Below are positions 8,426 through 18,030 of a stretch of 42,093 nucleotides of DNA, one piece after another; positions within the stretch are counted from its first letter, which is position 1; each line of letters starts with the position of its first letter. This stretch comes from Amphritea sp. (GTDB taxonomy: Bacteria; Pseudomonadota; Gammaproteobacteria; Pseudomonadales; Balneatricaceae). Both the position numbers and the translations under genes were made by a program. The notes below the pieces were generated by a model. It had not been told where the DNA came from. It saw only the letters and a program-made list of their open reading frames with translations, and did no database searches. The stretch lies in NCBI GenBank assembly GCA_025800245.1, contig JAOXSA010000314.1, positions 1 through 42,093 on the forward strand, written 5' to 3'.

Positions 8426-8457
8426 GGTGCAATACGCTAATGCTATTGCACCCTACG
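8426..8457. repeat. GGTGC...GCACCCTACG palindromic repeat, copy 2
   Basis: A perfect 9-bp stem GGTGCAATA / TATTGCACC with a 9-nt loop is followed by CTACG. It is related to 7856-7883 in its outer bases. It may also act as a transcription barrier after the last prepilin gene on the minus strand. Confidence 0.5.
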
Positions 8458-8497
8458 AATTCACCGAAATCGGAACAATAACCAATGGAATTGAAAA

Positions 8498-9130
8498 TCA
8501 ATTTATACACATAGCGATATCAACAGTATCACCATTACCGTCTTTACAAATTAATGTAGACTGAGCACCAGATACAGGTTCCATTACCAACTTTCTTGCT
8601 ACAGCTATAGTTGATGCTGCAGAAGATGCTGTTGTTAAAGGATAATCAGAATTCGGGTACTTCGAGTTACCACTAACTCCTTTAGAATAGAGAGTTGGTT
8701 CATTAAATACTTTTGAATCAGATTTAGTGTAAATCCAGCCATAGTTCAGGAATACCGGATCACTGCAACTCTTAGCAGTATCAGCATTATAATCATTCCC
8801 CCAGCCATCGCGAAAAACAGGAATAGTTATTACATCACTTCCTTCTGTGCATTGTTCAAATTGCGCATCAAGAATGTAGGGGTATCCATTTTTTGAAGGA
8901 TCAAATAAATCCTTCAGTTCATCGGGAAATTTTTGATTGTTATTATTGTAATAACTCTCAATTGCTGACCGAAGGACCGATCTCCTCTCATCGGTAGTAT
9001 TTTTTCGAGCATAATCCGCTTCTTCCACAACGTAATTGGTAGCTAGCGAGGTGACCAAACCAAGCAACGCAACTACAACCACCAATTCAAGCAGAGTAAA
9101 GCCCTGCTGTTTCTGATTTAACGTACTCAT
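8498..9130 (-). CDS. Type IV prepilin / pseudopilin (minor, last of cluster)
   Basis: This 210-aa prepilin has a 10-residue leader ending in Gly, cleaved before FTLLELVVVV. Glu5 of the mature protein is present, and a hydrophobic N-terminal helix follows. The rest is a soluble domain with four Cys residues, probably forming disulfides. Prepilin peptidase (not in this window) would process it. Its start overlaps the stop of the preceding prepilin gene (TGA/ATG around 9130). It is the last gene of the cluster and probably a minor subunit. Confidence 0.85.
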   Translation of the reverse strand: MSTLNQKQQGFTLLELVVVVALLGLVTSLATNYVVEEADYARKNTTDERRSVLRSAIESYYNNNNQKFPDELKDLFDPSKNGYPYILDAQFEQCTEGSDVITIPVFRDGWGNDYNADTAKSCSDPVFLNYGWIYTKSDSKVFNEPTLYSKGVSGNSKYPNSDYPLTTASSAASTIAVARKLVMEPVSGAQSTLICKDGNGDTVDIAMCIN

Positions 9131-9813
9131 CAGTTAACCCTCAGAACTTTAACAATATCATCACTTTCTGTATTGGATGGATCTGCAAACACACCATCCT
9201 TACCGGCACTGATCAATGCTATACAACCTGCCGAGGATGTTGTGCATTGGAGATGCCATGCAGCCTTATATTCAGTTTCATAATGATAGGGCTGACCAGA
9301 AGCATCTCTAGCAACCCAGTTGCCATCATCTCTAATAACAAAACAATCATCGGTATCAGAGTAATTTCTAGTTCGCACAAAAGTATCCGACAAAGCAAGA
9401 ACGCTATTTGACAAAGAAACTGTAATACCCACATCCAGATTCAAATTGCACTCACTACTTCCTGAACCTGCAATATGCAAACGCTCTTGTGACTCAGGTG
9501 TTAGATATGGACCATGCCAACCAAAACCACTGTTTACATCCCAAGCTTTTACACCTGCTGGCTGTTCAAATAGCGCAGACAAATCAGAAGTGCTATCCGT
9601 CCCAGCCGCTGGAAAAGCACCTGTATCGGCTCGATAGCGATGAATCGCCTGTGCAATGTTCTTCATCTCCACATGCACCAGTTCTTCTTCCGCGGCCTGT
9701 TCATAACCATCGATCGCTACTGCCGCAATACTCGCCATCGCAGCCAGCACCGATACCACCACCAATAATTCAAACAGGGTAAAACCCTGCTGATCTCTTC
9801 TTACCGGTTTCAT
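9130..9813 (-). CDS. Type IV prepilin / pseudopilin (minor)
   Basis: This 227-aa prepilin has a 10-residue basic leader (MKPVRRDQQG), then FTLFELLVVV with Glu5. The globular part resembles GspG-like pseudopilins in having a calcium-site-like or disulfide-rich C-terminus, but I cannot assign a class. It overlaps the upstream ATPase gene by 4 nt, so assembly ATPase and subunit are translationally coupled. Confidence 0.85.
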   Translation of the reverse strand: MKPVRRDQQGFTLFELLVVVSVLAAMASIAAVAIDGYEQAAEEELVHVEMKNIAQAIHRYRADTGAFPAAGTDSTSDLSALFEQPAGVKAWDVNSGFGWHGPYLTPESQERLHIAGSGSSECNLNLDVGITVSLSNSVLALSDTFVRTRNYSDTDDCFVIRDDGNWVARDASGQPYHYETEYKAAWHLQCTTSSAGCIALISAGKDGVFADPSNTESDDIVKVLRVN

Positions 9814-11141
9814 ACAATCTCCTCCGGCGCTTTTTCTTCAGCCATAGGTAGCGCTGCAGGCTCTGATGGAAGTACGGATTCCACCTTGCCCAGTATCCGT
9901 TCAACTTCTGAGATATCTGTCAGCCCCGCTTTCAGTTTATTCAGTGCACTGCGACGCAGATCCGTTACCCCCTGATGAGCGGCATACTGCTCAATCTCAT
10001 GATCATTAGCACCATCGGCGATCATCCGGGCCAGCGACTTATCGACAGGCATTACCTGAAAGATACCGATACGTCCTTTATATGGCTGACTGGCATCCTG
10101 CTTCGGCCGGTACAGAGTCAGGCCCTGGATCTCATCCTCACTGAAACCAACCGCCAGTAACCTCTCGCGGGTTTCAATACAGGGCTCCGCTTCAGCAGGA
10201 TTCAGTTTACGCACCAGGCGCTGACTGATCACCAGGCTCACGGTAGAGGCGACATCATAAGGATCTGCACCGATGTTACGCAGCCGGGGTACCACTTTCG
10301 GCGCGGTATTGGCGTGCAGGGTGGATAACACCAGATGACCGGTATGCGCAGCTTTAATGGCCGTATCCAGTGTTTCTGCATCACGCATTTCACCCAGCAT
10401 AATCACGTCCGGGTCCTGACGCAGAATAGTCCGGGCCACATTGGCAAACGTTACGCCCTGACGTTCCGATATATTGATCTGGTTAACACCCGGCAGATTA
10501 ATTTCGACCGGATCCTCAACGGTGTAGATATTGCGGTGCAGGCTGTTCAGCTGCTTCAGCAATGTGTACAACGTGACCGTCTTACCGCTGCCGGTAGGCC
10601 CTGTTACCAGAATCATCCCCTGCAGTTGCTGACTGGCACGCTTGGCTTCCGCGATCTGACGCGGCTCCATTCCCAGAGAATCCAGTTCCAGAATTTCGGG
10701 TGGCAGATACAGCAAACGCAACACGATAGTTTCACCGTAGAGTGTCGGTACCACCGAGCAGCGAAAGTCCAGACCAGTGTCAGCATCCAGCTTCATCCGG
10801 AAACGACCACTCTGAGTGCCGCGATGTTCAGCAATATCCAGACCCGCAATAACCTTAAGGCGGGCCGTCAGTTGCTGACCAAACCCTGAGGGCATAGAAG
10901 CGATTTCCTGCATCACACCGTCTACACGGGTACGAATCCGGTACTTATCTTCATAGGGTTCGAAATGAATATCAGAAGCCCTGCCAATAATGGCATCGAG
11001 AAGTATACGGTTCAGAAATGCCGGCGCACTCTGGTCGTTGTGAACCATCTGCAGACCGGTAGCCCGGGGCGCAGAGTCTTCATGAGTTGTGAAAATCAGG
11101 CTGTCGGCACTGATATCCAGTTTTGAAAGATCCAGTTGCAT
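9810..11141 (-). CDS. Second PilB/GspE-like assembly ATPase, without Zn motif
   Basis: This 443-aa secretion ATPase lacks the N-terminal MshEN/GspE-N domain and starts almost directly at the N2 domain. It keeps Walker A (GPTGSGKT, 181-188), the Asp box (TVEDPVE), Walker B (DPDVIMLGEMRD, from 243) and the His box (TGHLVLSTLHAN). The tetra-cysteine zinc site of PilB/GspE is absent: only one Cys remains in that stretch (PAEAEPCIE), although the following YKGRIGIFQV motif is kept. It accompanies a complete GspE and a PilT in the same cluster, so it is probably a specialised third motor rather than a broken copy. All catalytic boxes are intact. Confidence 0.85.
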   Translation of the reverse strand: MQLDLSKLDISADSLIFTTHEDSAPRATGLQMVHNDQSAPAFLNRILLDAIIGRASDIHFEPYEDKYRIRTRVDGVMQEIASMPSGFGQQLTARLKVIAGLDIAEHRGTQSGRFRMKLDADTGLDFRCSVVPTLYGETIVLRLLYLPPEILELDSLGMEPRQIAEAKRASQQLQGMILVTGPTGSGKTVTLYTLLKQLNSLHRNIYTVEDPVEINLPGVNQINISERQGVTFANVARTILRQDPDVIMLGEMRDAETLDTAIKAAHTGHLVLSTLHANTAPKVVPRLRNIGADPYDVASTVSLVISQRLVRKLNPAEAEPCIETRERLLAVGFSEDEIQGLTLYRPKQDASQPYKGRIGIFQVMPVDKSLARMIADGANDHEIEQYAAHQGVTDLRRSALNKLKAGLTDISEVERILGKVESVLPSEPAALPMAEEKAPEEIV

Positions 11142-11155
11142 AATGTAACTCCTGA

Positions 11156-12382
11156 TTAACCTGCAGAAACCTGCATCATCGCTTTAAAGAATGAGTAGTA
11201 AACAAAGCCCACAAGACCACCCACGACCAGCGTCATAGCCGGCTCAATCATGGAGATCATCGCTTTAATTCGTGCTTCGGTGGCGGCCTGATAGTAGCGC
11301 CCCAGTTCCTGCATAACGGTTTCCAGCTCACCGCTGCGTTCACCAATCCCCGCCATATGCTGAACCATTAAGGGAATCTGCTGCTGACGGAGGCCGATAG
11401 TCAGGCTCTGGCCTGCCAGAATCTGTTCGCTGGCATGAATAAAGCACTGTCCCAGGCGGTGGTTACCGATCACGCCGCTGACAACCCGCAGCGCTTCAAG
11501 TACGGTCAGACCGGAACTCAGCAACATAGACATGGTCCAGCCCATCTGCGCCATACCGGAGTTACGGATAGAAGAGCCAACAAGAGGCACTCTCAGGAGC
11601 ACTGCATCCACCATAGCTTTACCACGAACGGTGGTATAGGCAGCCAGAATCAGGAATATCGTTGTCCCGGTAGCAATCCCCAGATAAAGGCCGTAATCCA
11701 CCAACCATGCCGAGATATCCAGCATCAACTGGGTGGACGCAGGCAACTCTTGCGAACGCCCTTCCAGCAATTTGGCAAACTTCGGCACGATGGACAGCGC
11801 CAGAAACAGTGTCACACCCACAGCCGCAACAACCACCAGTACCGGATAGGTCAGGCTGGAAAGGAATTGTCGACGCAGGGACGCGCTGCGTTCCAGACTT
11901 TCGGAAAGCCGTTCCAGAGTTTGCTGCAGTTCACCGGAAGCTTCACCAGAAGCCACCAGCTTCGCTACGATTGGCGGAAATCGCCGCCCCTCGGTTTCCA
12001 ACGCACCAGCAAAGCTCGAGCCGCCCTGAATCGAAACCAGCATATTCAGCTGGGCTTTGCGCAGACTGAGTTTAGTGGTCATTTGAGAACAGAGTTCCAG
12101 TCCCTGTGTCAGGGTATTACCGGCCCGCAGCATCAGCGACATCTGCCGGAAGAAAATTACCAGATCCCCGGTTGATGGGCTGGTATAGCGCTTGATGGAG
12201 ATCAGCAGCATCAGCTTGCGCCAGATCTCAGTCAGGGAGAAACCCTGATCTATTTCGATACTGAGAACCTGAACTGAGCGCGATCGCAATAACGATATCG
12301 CTTCAGATTCAGTTTCAGCATCGATACTGCCACTGACTTCATGCCCTCGCTGATCGAGGGCTTTATAGGTAAACCTGGTCAT
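11156..12382 (-). CDS. GspF/PilC-type inner-membrane platform protein
   Basis: This 408-aa protein opens with the family start (FTYKALDQRGHEVSG) and has two T2SSF domains (about 75-195 and 275-400). Membrane segments lie near 175-200, 225-250 and 380-400. It forms the cytoplasmic-membrane platform that the assembly ATPases rotate or push. It lies between the two PilB-type ATPase genes and starts at ATG 12382 with a CAGGAG site upstream. Confidence 0.88.
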   Translation of the reverse strand: MTRFTYKALDQRGHEVSGSIDAETESEAISLLRSRSVQVLSIEIDQGFSLTEIWRKLMLLISIKRYTSPSTGDLVIFFRQMSLMLRAGNTLTQGLELCSQMTTKLSLRKAQLNMLVSIQGGSSFAGALETEGRRFPPIVAKLVASGEASGELQQTLERLSESLERSASLRRQFLSSLTYPVLVVVAAVGVTLFLALSIVPKFAKLLEGRSQELPASTQLMLDISAWLVDYGLYLGIATGTTIFLILAAYTTVRGKAMVDAVLLRVPLVGSSIRNSGMAQMGWTMSMLLSSGLTVLEALRVVSGVIGNHRLGQCFIHASEQILAGQSLTIGLRQQQIPLMVQHMAGIGERSGELETVMQELGRYYQAATEARIKAMISMIEPAMTLVVGGLVGFVYYSFFKAMMQVSAG

Positions 12383-12567
12383 TCGTTTTACTCCTGGTTA
12401 CTCAACCAATACAGCAAGACACAGCCTGGCAATGTCTGAACTGCTTTGATGTAAACAGGGAGATACCCGAATCTGTCAGCACAGCAGTGCAGACATAACG
12501 GTGGTTTGCCTGATCGGATTCCCAACCCCATGGGCAAATCGGTAGGTGAACCTGTGAGTATTCCCGA

Positions 12568-14169
12568 TTAGTGCGAGGCCTTATACAGATGCATCGCCTC
12601 TTCTATACTGGTGACTCCCGAAAGAATCTTAGTACCGGCATCCTGCCAGAGGGTATCCAGTAACCCCGCCTGATCCGCTGCCCGGGCGATGACCTCATCA
12701 TCCGCACCTTCGTGAATCAGGTTTTCCAATTCGTCGTTAATCCAGAGCGTTTCATACACTCCGACCCGCCCCCGGTAGCCGGTGCCCATGCACATCGCAC
12801 AACCGCAGGCAGAATAAATCGTTTCAGGCTGCTCAAGACCGAGCAACTTCATTTCCATCTCGGTTGTATTCCGGGCCTCACGACAGCCTTCACACAAACG
12901 CCGCAGAAGACGTTGCGCCAGAACACCAACCAGCGTGGACGCAATCAGGTATCGGGGACAACCGATATCCACCAGACGACTCACGGTGGAAACCGCACTG
13001 TTGGTATGCAGAGTAGAAAGCACCATATGCCCGGTCATTGATGCACGAACAGCAGTCTCGGCAGTTTCCCGGTCACGAATCTCACCGACCAGCATGACGT
13101 CAGGGTCGTGACGGAGAAAGGAACGCAGTGCCTGAGCGAAATTAACTTTTTCGCCCACCTGAACCTGCGAAATACCCTCGACCACCTGTTCAATAGGATC
13201 TTCAACAGTGAGGATATTCAGTTGATCGGCATCCAGCTCCCTCAGAGCAGCATACAGCGTGGTACTTTTACCACTACCGGTGGGACCGGTTACCAGCATA
13301 ATGCCGTGGGGCCGGGCGATCGATTTTCTTACCCGCTCAAGAATGTTGTCAGGCATACCCAGCTGGGCAAGGGACAGATCTGCCGTATCCTGCCCCAGAA
13401 TACGCATCGTCGCCCTCTCCCCCCAACGGGTCGGGATGGTGGCCACACGCATTTCTATCGCATCAACTTCCCACCAGTCAGCAATCTGGTAGCTGAAACC
13501 ACCGTCCTGAGCCATGTTCTGCTCAGCGATGTCCAGACCCGCCAGTACCTTGATCCGTGAAATCAGGGCTTCGGCCAGCTGATTTCCTATCGGCCGCTCA
13601 TAGGCCTGCATCTTGCCGTCAACCCGCATTCTGAGCTGCATCCCCTCTTCCAGCTGTTCGAAGTGCAGGTCGGTTGCTTTGCGAATATAGGCTTCTTTCA
13701 TGATGTCATCGAAGATACCGATAGCATCCTGACCGGTCTGATAGACTTTAAAATGCTGACGCAGGCAATTTTCAATCAGCATCGGCTCAGCCATCGCCAT
13801 TGAGAACTGCATGCCACTGCTGCGTTGCAGAGTATCCGCCGCACTACGATCTTCGGGATCGGTGACTAACAGCACTGGCTGCCCATCGATTCTGACGGGT
13901 ATAAATAAGCGGCGCAGAAGGATTTCAGCTTTGAGGGATTTCAGAAGGCCGGGATCCAGGGTGATCTGTCCTCGGTCGTAGAATGGCAACTGATAACGCT
14001 CTGCCAGCGCACGATACAACGCACCGGCAGGATAACGACCGATCCGACAGATCAGCTGTACCAGATCCAGCCCTGAACGACGTGCAGTGGATTTCAGTTC
14101 AGGCAGAGTAATCGGATCAATCAGTCCGGCCTGAACCCCGGCATCGATTAGCTGGTTTTCTGCTGCCAT
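12568..14169 (-). CDS. GspE/PilB-type assembly ATPase
   Basis: This 533-aa hexameric ATPase would power pilus or pseudopilus extension. It has an MshEN/GspE-N type domain (1-140), an N2 domain (ATDLHFE at 165), Walker A GPTGSGKST (295-303), Walker B DPDVMLVGEIRD (from 355) and a His box TGHMVLSTLHTN (379-390). The zinc-binding Cys pairs C426/C429 and C457/C460 precede GYRGRVGVYE. This is the complete, canonical motor of the cluster. It starts 3 nt after the PilT-like stop. About 185 nt separate it from the GspF gene, and I see no clear promoter there. Confidence 0.9.
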   Translation of the reverse strand: MAAENQLIDAGVQAGLIDPITLPELKSTARRSGLDLVQLICRIGRYPAGALYRALAERYQLPFYDRGQITLDPGLLKSLKAEILLRRLFIPVRIDGQPVLLVTDPEDRSAADTLQRSSGMQFSMAMAEPMLIENCLRQHFKVYQTGQDAIGIFDDIMKEAYIRKATDLHFEQLEEGMQLRMRVDGKMQAYERPIGNQLAEALISRIKVLAGLDIAEQNMAQDGGFSYQIADWWEVDAIEMRVATIPTRWGERATMRILGQDTADLSLAQLGMPDNILERVRKSIARPHGIMLVTGPTGSGKSTTLYAALRELDADQLNILTVEDPIEQVVEGISQVQVGEKVNFAQALRSFLRHDPDVMLVGEIRDRETAETAVRASMTGHMVLSTLHTNSAVSTVSRLVDIGCPRYLIASTLVGVLAQRLLRRLCEGCREARNTTEMEMKLLGLEQPETIYSACGCAMCMGTGYRGRVGVYETLWINDELENLIHEGADDEVIARAADQAGLLDTLWQDAGTKILSGVTSIEEAMHLYKASH

Positions 14170-14172
14170 CGT

Positions 14173-15252
14173 TTAACGCCCACCACTGAGTAGTCGTTCG
14201 AACGTCTGGCTATCCCGGCAATATGCACGGGCCTGCTCCAGCGTGATCGCCTGACTGCGTACCAGTTTTGCCAGCGCCTGATCGACAGTCTGCATCCCTT
14301 GTCGGGTACTGCTCTCCATCACCGAGTAGATCTGCTTGGATTTCGCCGATTCGATCAGGTTTGCCACCGCGGCATTGATCATCAGGATCTCAGCCAGCAC
14401 TACCCGGCCACGACCATTGGTGGTCGGGACCAGATTCTGGGCGACTACCGCTTTCAGTGCATGGGCAATACGCTGACGAGCCACAGTCTGCTCACTGCCC
14501 GGAAAGCTGCCGATAAGGCGTTCAACAACCCCGACGGCATCATTGGTGTGCAATGTGGAAAATACCAGGTGCCCGGTTTCTGCTGCGGTAATCGCTGCCC
14601 GCATGGTTTCGAGATCCCGCATCTCCCCGACCATAATCACATCCGGGTCTTCACGCAGTGCCGCACGTACCGCACTGGCAAAGTCGGGTACATCGGTATA
14701 AAGCTCCCGCTGATGGACGATGGATTTCTTGTTCTGATGAACAAATTCAACCGGATCTTCGACGGTCAGAATATGCCGGGCCTGGTTCTCATTGATATTG
14801 TTCAGAATCGCAGTCAGGGTGGTACTTTTACCGGAACCGGTAGCCCCGCACACCAACACCAGACCACTCTTCAATTCGGCCAGATAATCCATCTGCACAG
14901 GTAATCCCAGATCACGAGTGCTTTTCAGCTCGGCATTGAGATAACGGATGGTCAGCGCAACATGCCCTTTCTCACGATAGACATTGATCCGGAACCGGTG
15001 ACCCGCCTCCGTGGTGTAGCCCATATCCAGTGTCATCTCATCATGAAACAGCGCCTGCTGACGTTCATTCATCAGCGCCTGAGCCATCAGATCAACATCT
15101 TCCGGACTGAAAGGATCTTCTTCCAGCAACTGAATCTTGCCATGAATACGGTAACAGGCAGGCAGATTGGCAGACAGGTGCAGGTCAGACGCCTGCAGCT
15201 CTACACAATCATCCATTAATTGAATTATTCGATCAGAGAAACGTCCGGTCAC
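14173..15252 (-). CDS. PilT-like retraction ATPase
   Basis: This 359-aa protein has the PilT/PilU layout: a short N-terminal PAS-like part (ASDLHLS), Walker A GATGSGKST (136-144), the Asp box TVEDPVEF, Walker B DPDVIMVGEMRD (from 203) and the His box TGHLVFSTLHTN. A C-terminal AVANLIESAK segment stands in place of the PilT AIRNLIRE motif. A retraction motor argues for a dynamic pilus rather than a plain type II secretion pseudopilus. The start is GTG at 15252. It lies 44 nt after the PilO-like gene. Confidence 0.87.
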   Translation of the reverse strand: MTGRFSDRIIQLMDDCVELQASDLHLSANLPACYRIHGKIQLLEEDPFSPEDVDLMAQALMNERQQALFHDEMTLDMGYTTEAGHRFRINVYREKGHVALTIRYLNAELKSTRDLGLPVQMDYLAELKSGLVLVCGATGSGKSTTLTAILNNINENQARHILTVEDPVEFVHQNKKSIVHQRELYTDVPDFASAVRAALREDPDVIMVGEMRDLETMRAAITAAETGHLVFSTLHTNDAVGVVERLIGSFPGSEQTVARQRIAHALKAVVAQNLVPTTNGRGRVVLAEILMINAAVANLIESAKSKQIYSVMESSTRQGMQTVDQALAKLVRSQAITLEQARAYCRDSQTFERLLSGGR

Positions 15253-15296
15253 GTAAACATCCCAATGCGGTCAGAGAAAAATAGTCGGAAAACAGA

Positions 15297-15920
15297 TCAG
15301 ACCTGTATGCGCAACTGAATCTTTAAACGGCCATCGGTACTTTCACCTGGTTCCATGGACATATCAGTAACATGCGCCCGATAAGTCAGGCGTTGCAGTC
15401 CATTTACAAAATGAAGAAGGTTCAGATAACTGCCACTCAAAGCAAGATCAAAGACAGGCCGTTCAACCAGATAGCGCCTCAGCTCGGCACCGCTGATTTC
15501 CGATATGGGCGGTCTGATATCACTATTCGCAGTCTTCAGCCGACTGACTCGCAGGCTGTTCAATTCGGCCAGTTTGGCCAATTCCAGCTTGAACTGCTCA
15601 CGAGCCCCAGCATCATCCAACGGCAACAGGGCTGCAGCCAGCTTGCGCATATCCCCCTGCAGCAAAGCCTGTAATTCCAGCTGCTGCTTCAGCACTGCTT
15701 CTGAAACCCCTTTTTCAAGCTTTGGCGGTTCAATCTTGCCAATCCGGGTTTCGATGCGATTCTCGCGCCGATTGGCCATTTTTTCCGCGTCAAACATCTG
15801 CTGCCAGAGCCAGGCCGAGAAAAACAGATAACCTCCAACCAGTGAGAAGATCAGTATCAAGAGAAGCTGTTTACGCTCCCGACTATCCAGTCCCGCATAC
15901 TTCAGTCTCAGCCAGTTCAT
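15297..15920 (-). CDS. PilO/GspM-like (MshJ-type) assembly protein
   Basis: This 207-aa bitopic protein has a short cytoplasmic start, one membrane helix (about 19-40), a coiled-coil stretch (about 45-110) and a periplasmic ferredoxin-like domain. Size, topology and position right after the PilM-PilN fusion identify it as the PilO/GspM/MshJ equivalent of the inner-membrane alignment complex. It overlaps the upstream gene by 4 nt. Sequence identity in this family is low, so the call rests on layout. Confidence 0.75.
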   Translation of the reverse strand: MNWLRLKYAGLDSRERKQLLLILIFSLVGGYLFFSAWLWQQMFDAEKMANRRENRIETRIGKIEPPKLEKGVSEAVLKQQLELQALLQGDMRKLAAALLPLDDAGAREQFKLELAKLAELNSLRVSRLKTANSDIRPPISEISGAELRRYLVERPVFDLALSGSYLNLLHFVNGLQRLTYRAHVTDMSMEPGESTDGRLKIQLRIQV

Positions 15921-17998
15921 AAAGCCACACCTTCCGCTGGCTCAACACTGCTCTCAACCTGAGTCACAGCGGTCGACTCCAACAGATCAAGATTCAACAC
16001 ATAGGGGTAAATTGAGTTTTGTTCAGAATCCCGCTTTTGCTCAGACTCCAACACCTCAATGCCCGCAGGTTTGAGAATCTGACTCAAAGTGACGGAAAAC
16101 TGTTGTGCCTCAGCATCGGCTATCGCAGCAACAACCAGATTAATCTTGTTTTCACTGCGCTCCAGGCTTCGCAATGAGATCCCCTCCGTCGCGCTGACAC
16201 TGGCAGCTTTAAGAATCAGACCCGCTGAATATTTTTCCTGAACAAGCGCGTGGCTCAGCCCAATAATCACTACTTCACTGGCAACATTGTCATCACTGAG
16301 TTCCCGAATCCGCTCGGCAAGCATTTTTTGCTCAGCCCGAATCTGATCAAACTGCTGCTTCAGCTTCACGTCATTTTCATACTGTTCATCAAGCTGACTA
16401 AGCCGTTGCGTCTGCTTATTCCAGTTCCAAAACATCCAACCATCAGCCCCGATCATGGCCACGCCCAGAACAACGGCGGCGGCGATTCTCAGTACTTTCG
16501 GTTGACTGAGTTTTTTTATCAGTGATAGCTCTGCATCTCGGGTTGGTATCCAGCTCAGGGCAGGCGGGGCAACAACCCCCATGTAGTGCTCTGCTGCACC
16601 AACCATGCCGGTGAGGGCATCCAGCTGTAGATTGGTCACCAGACCGCCTACCCCTTGTGGATAGTGCAACTGAACAAAGTTACGATCCCTGAAGCCACTC
16701 TCCAGAGCAAACATCAAAGCCTCATGCGACTGTCCCTGGAGATTAAGATAGATGGTGTTATGATTCTCGGGTAATTCACCCAACACCGCAGTAAGCTCTT
16801 CAAGCCGCAACTCACCTGGCTGACGTTCGGCCACCTCAATACGTCTCACTGCTCTAGATGAGCCGGTGATTGCTACTAATTGCTCCTGATGCACCTCAAG
16901 CAAAAGTTGTTCATCCAGCTTTGCTTCGGCGGTATTAGCCAGCACTGCAAAACTACTACCCAGTGCCGGATAAAATGCTTCAACCCGTACACTGTTAAGC
17001 GCGAACGCACCCAACCAGCGACGACGGATAGTTTTGCTCATACCACAAACAAGCCAGGGATGACTACTGTTACTGTCTTCCTCTTTACTCAACAGAGCTT
17101 CATCAGACAAACGCTGATCAGCCGCCTGCTCTTCTGCCTGCCAACCATATACTAGCTCATCATCCAGAGAGACCAACTTAGCCTGCAAGGCAAAACATTC
17201 GTCCAACTGCTCACGTTCGATATAACCCAGTTCAATAGCCAGCTCACCGAAACGTATCAACCCACCACCGACACCTGATTCCGATGCCTGACTCTGTCGT
17301 AACTTCAGTTCGGTAACCAATTCATCGCGCTGTGACTGAGTCAGATAACCCCGCTCTACCAGCATGGCACCTATCAGCCATTGTTTATTCTGCTGACTTA
17401 CCGCGCCTTCTAGCTCCCAGCGGATCAGCTCCTGCATTTCCTCATCCGAACGAGGACGCAGTGGACTTACAGGCAGATCAACTACCGCTGAAATAACACT
17501 GGGCGTAAGAAGAATCGCTTTTCTAGGCAATATCCTCTGATACGGCTTCAGCTGTGAAAGAACATCAGCAATAGCCTGGGTAAAGTCCACTCTGCTTGAT
17601 TCAACAACCGCGCCAAACTGCACCCCGGTTTTACCTTTGCGCGCCAACGCGCAACGCAAACCAAAACTACCTGTTTGAAATACCAGCAATGAATAGCTTT
17701 TACCGAGTGACAGACTAACATTTAACCGCTTTTTGCTGTGTTTTTCTGCTGCCTGAAGCTCAGGATCATTTAGATTATCGAGTTCACTAATCAGATCGAT
17801 TGAGGAAGAGCCCTGATCTTCAATCAAATCAAATTCGTCGCCATCCGTTGAAGAAGAACTGTCCGACAAAACCACCGCCCCATTAAAAGGATTCACCATA
17901 GTTTCATTTTGAAACGTCTCTACAACTTGCGAGGAAGCGGACTGATTGTTTTTTCGACCAACTTGCTGCAACAGTTTTCTGAATCCACTTACCGCCAT
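15917..17998 (-). CDS. PilM-PilN (GspL-like) fusion with inserted MshEN-like repeats
   Basis: This 693-aa protein joins a cytoplasmic PilM/MshI-like actin-fold domain (about 90-480), a membrane helix (about 503-524), a coiled coil (about 527-567) and a PilN-like periplasmic domain. The first 85 residues are acidic and probably disordered. Two tandem segments are inserted in the PilM part. They resemble the 24-residue c-di-GMP-binding MshEN motif RLGxxLxxxGxxxxxxLxxxLxxQ. The second (249-272) keeps R249, G251, G258, L265 and Q272; the first (208-231) is more degenerate. That motif normally sits at the N-terminus of the assembly ATPase, not in PilM. The protein would anchor the ATPase to the envelope and may carry a nucleotide sensor. 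Confidence 0.8.
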   Translation of the reverse strand: MAVSGFRKLLQQVGRKNNQSASSQVVETFQNETMVNPFNGAVVLSDSSSSTDGDEFDLIEDQGSSSIDLISELDNLNDPELQAAEKHSKKRLNVSLSLGKSYSLLVFQTGSFGLRCALARKGKTGVQFGAVVESSRVDFTQAIADVLSQLKPYQRILPRKAILLTPSVISAVVDLPVSPLRPRSDEEMQELIRWELEGAVSQQNKQWLIGAMLVERGYLTQSQRDELVTELKLRQSQASESGVGGGLIRFGELAIELGYIEREQLDECFALQAKLVSLDDELVYGWQAEEQAADQRLSDEALLSKEEDSNSSHPWLVCGMSKTIRRRWLGAFALNSVRVEAFYPALGSSFAVLANTAEAKLDEQLLLEVHQEQLVAITGSSRAVRRIEVAERQPGELRLEELTAVLGELPENHNTIYLNLQGQSHEALMFALESGFRDRNFVQLHYPQGVGGLVTNLQLDALTGMVGAAEHYMGVVAPPALSWIPTRDAELSLIKKLSQPKVLRIAAAVVLGVAMIGADGWMFWNWNKQTQRLSQLDEQYENDVKLKQQFDQIRAEQKMLAERIRELSDDNVASEVVIIGLSHALVQEKYSAGLILKAASVSATEGISLRSLERSENKINLVVAAIADAEAQQFSVTLSQILKPAGIEVLESEQKRDSEQNSIYPYVLNLDLLESTAVTQVESSVEPAEGVAL

Positions 17999-18030
17999 AC
18001 TTAGACCTTCAAGAGACCTTCAAGCCCCAC

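Noticed and set aside
12383-12567. Promoter or terminator between GspE and GspF genes
   Set aside because: I found only weak imperfect palindromes and no convincing promoter boxes.
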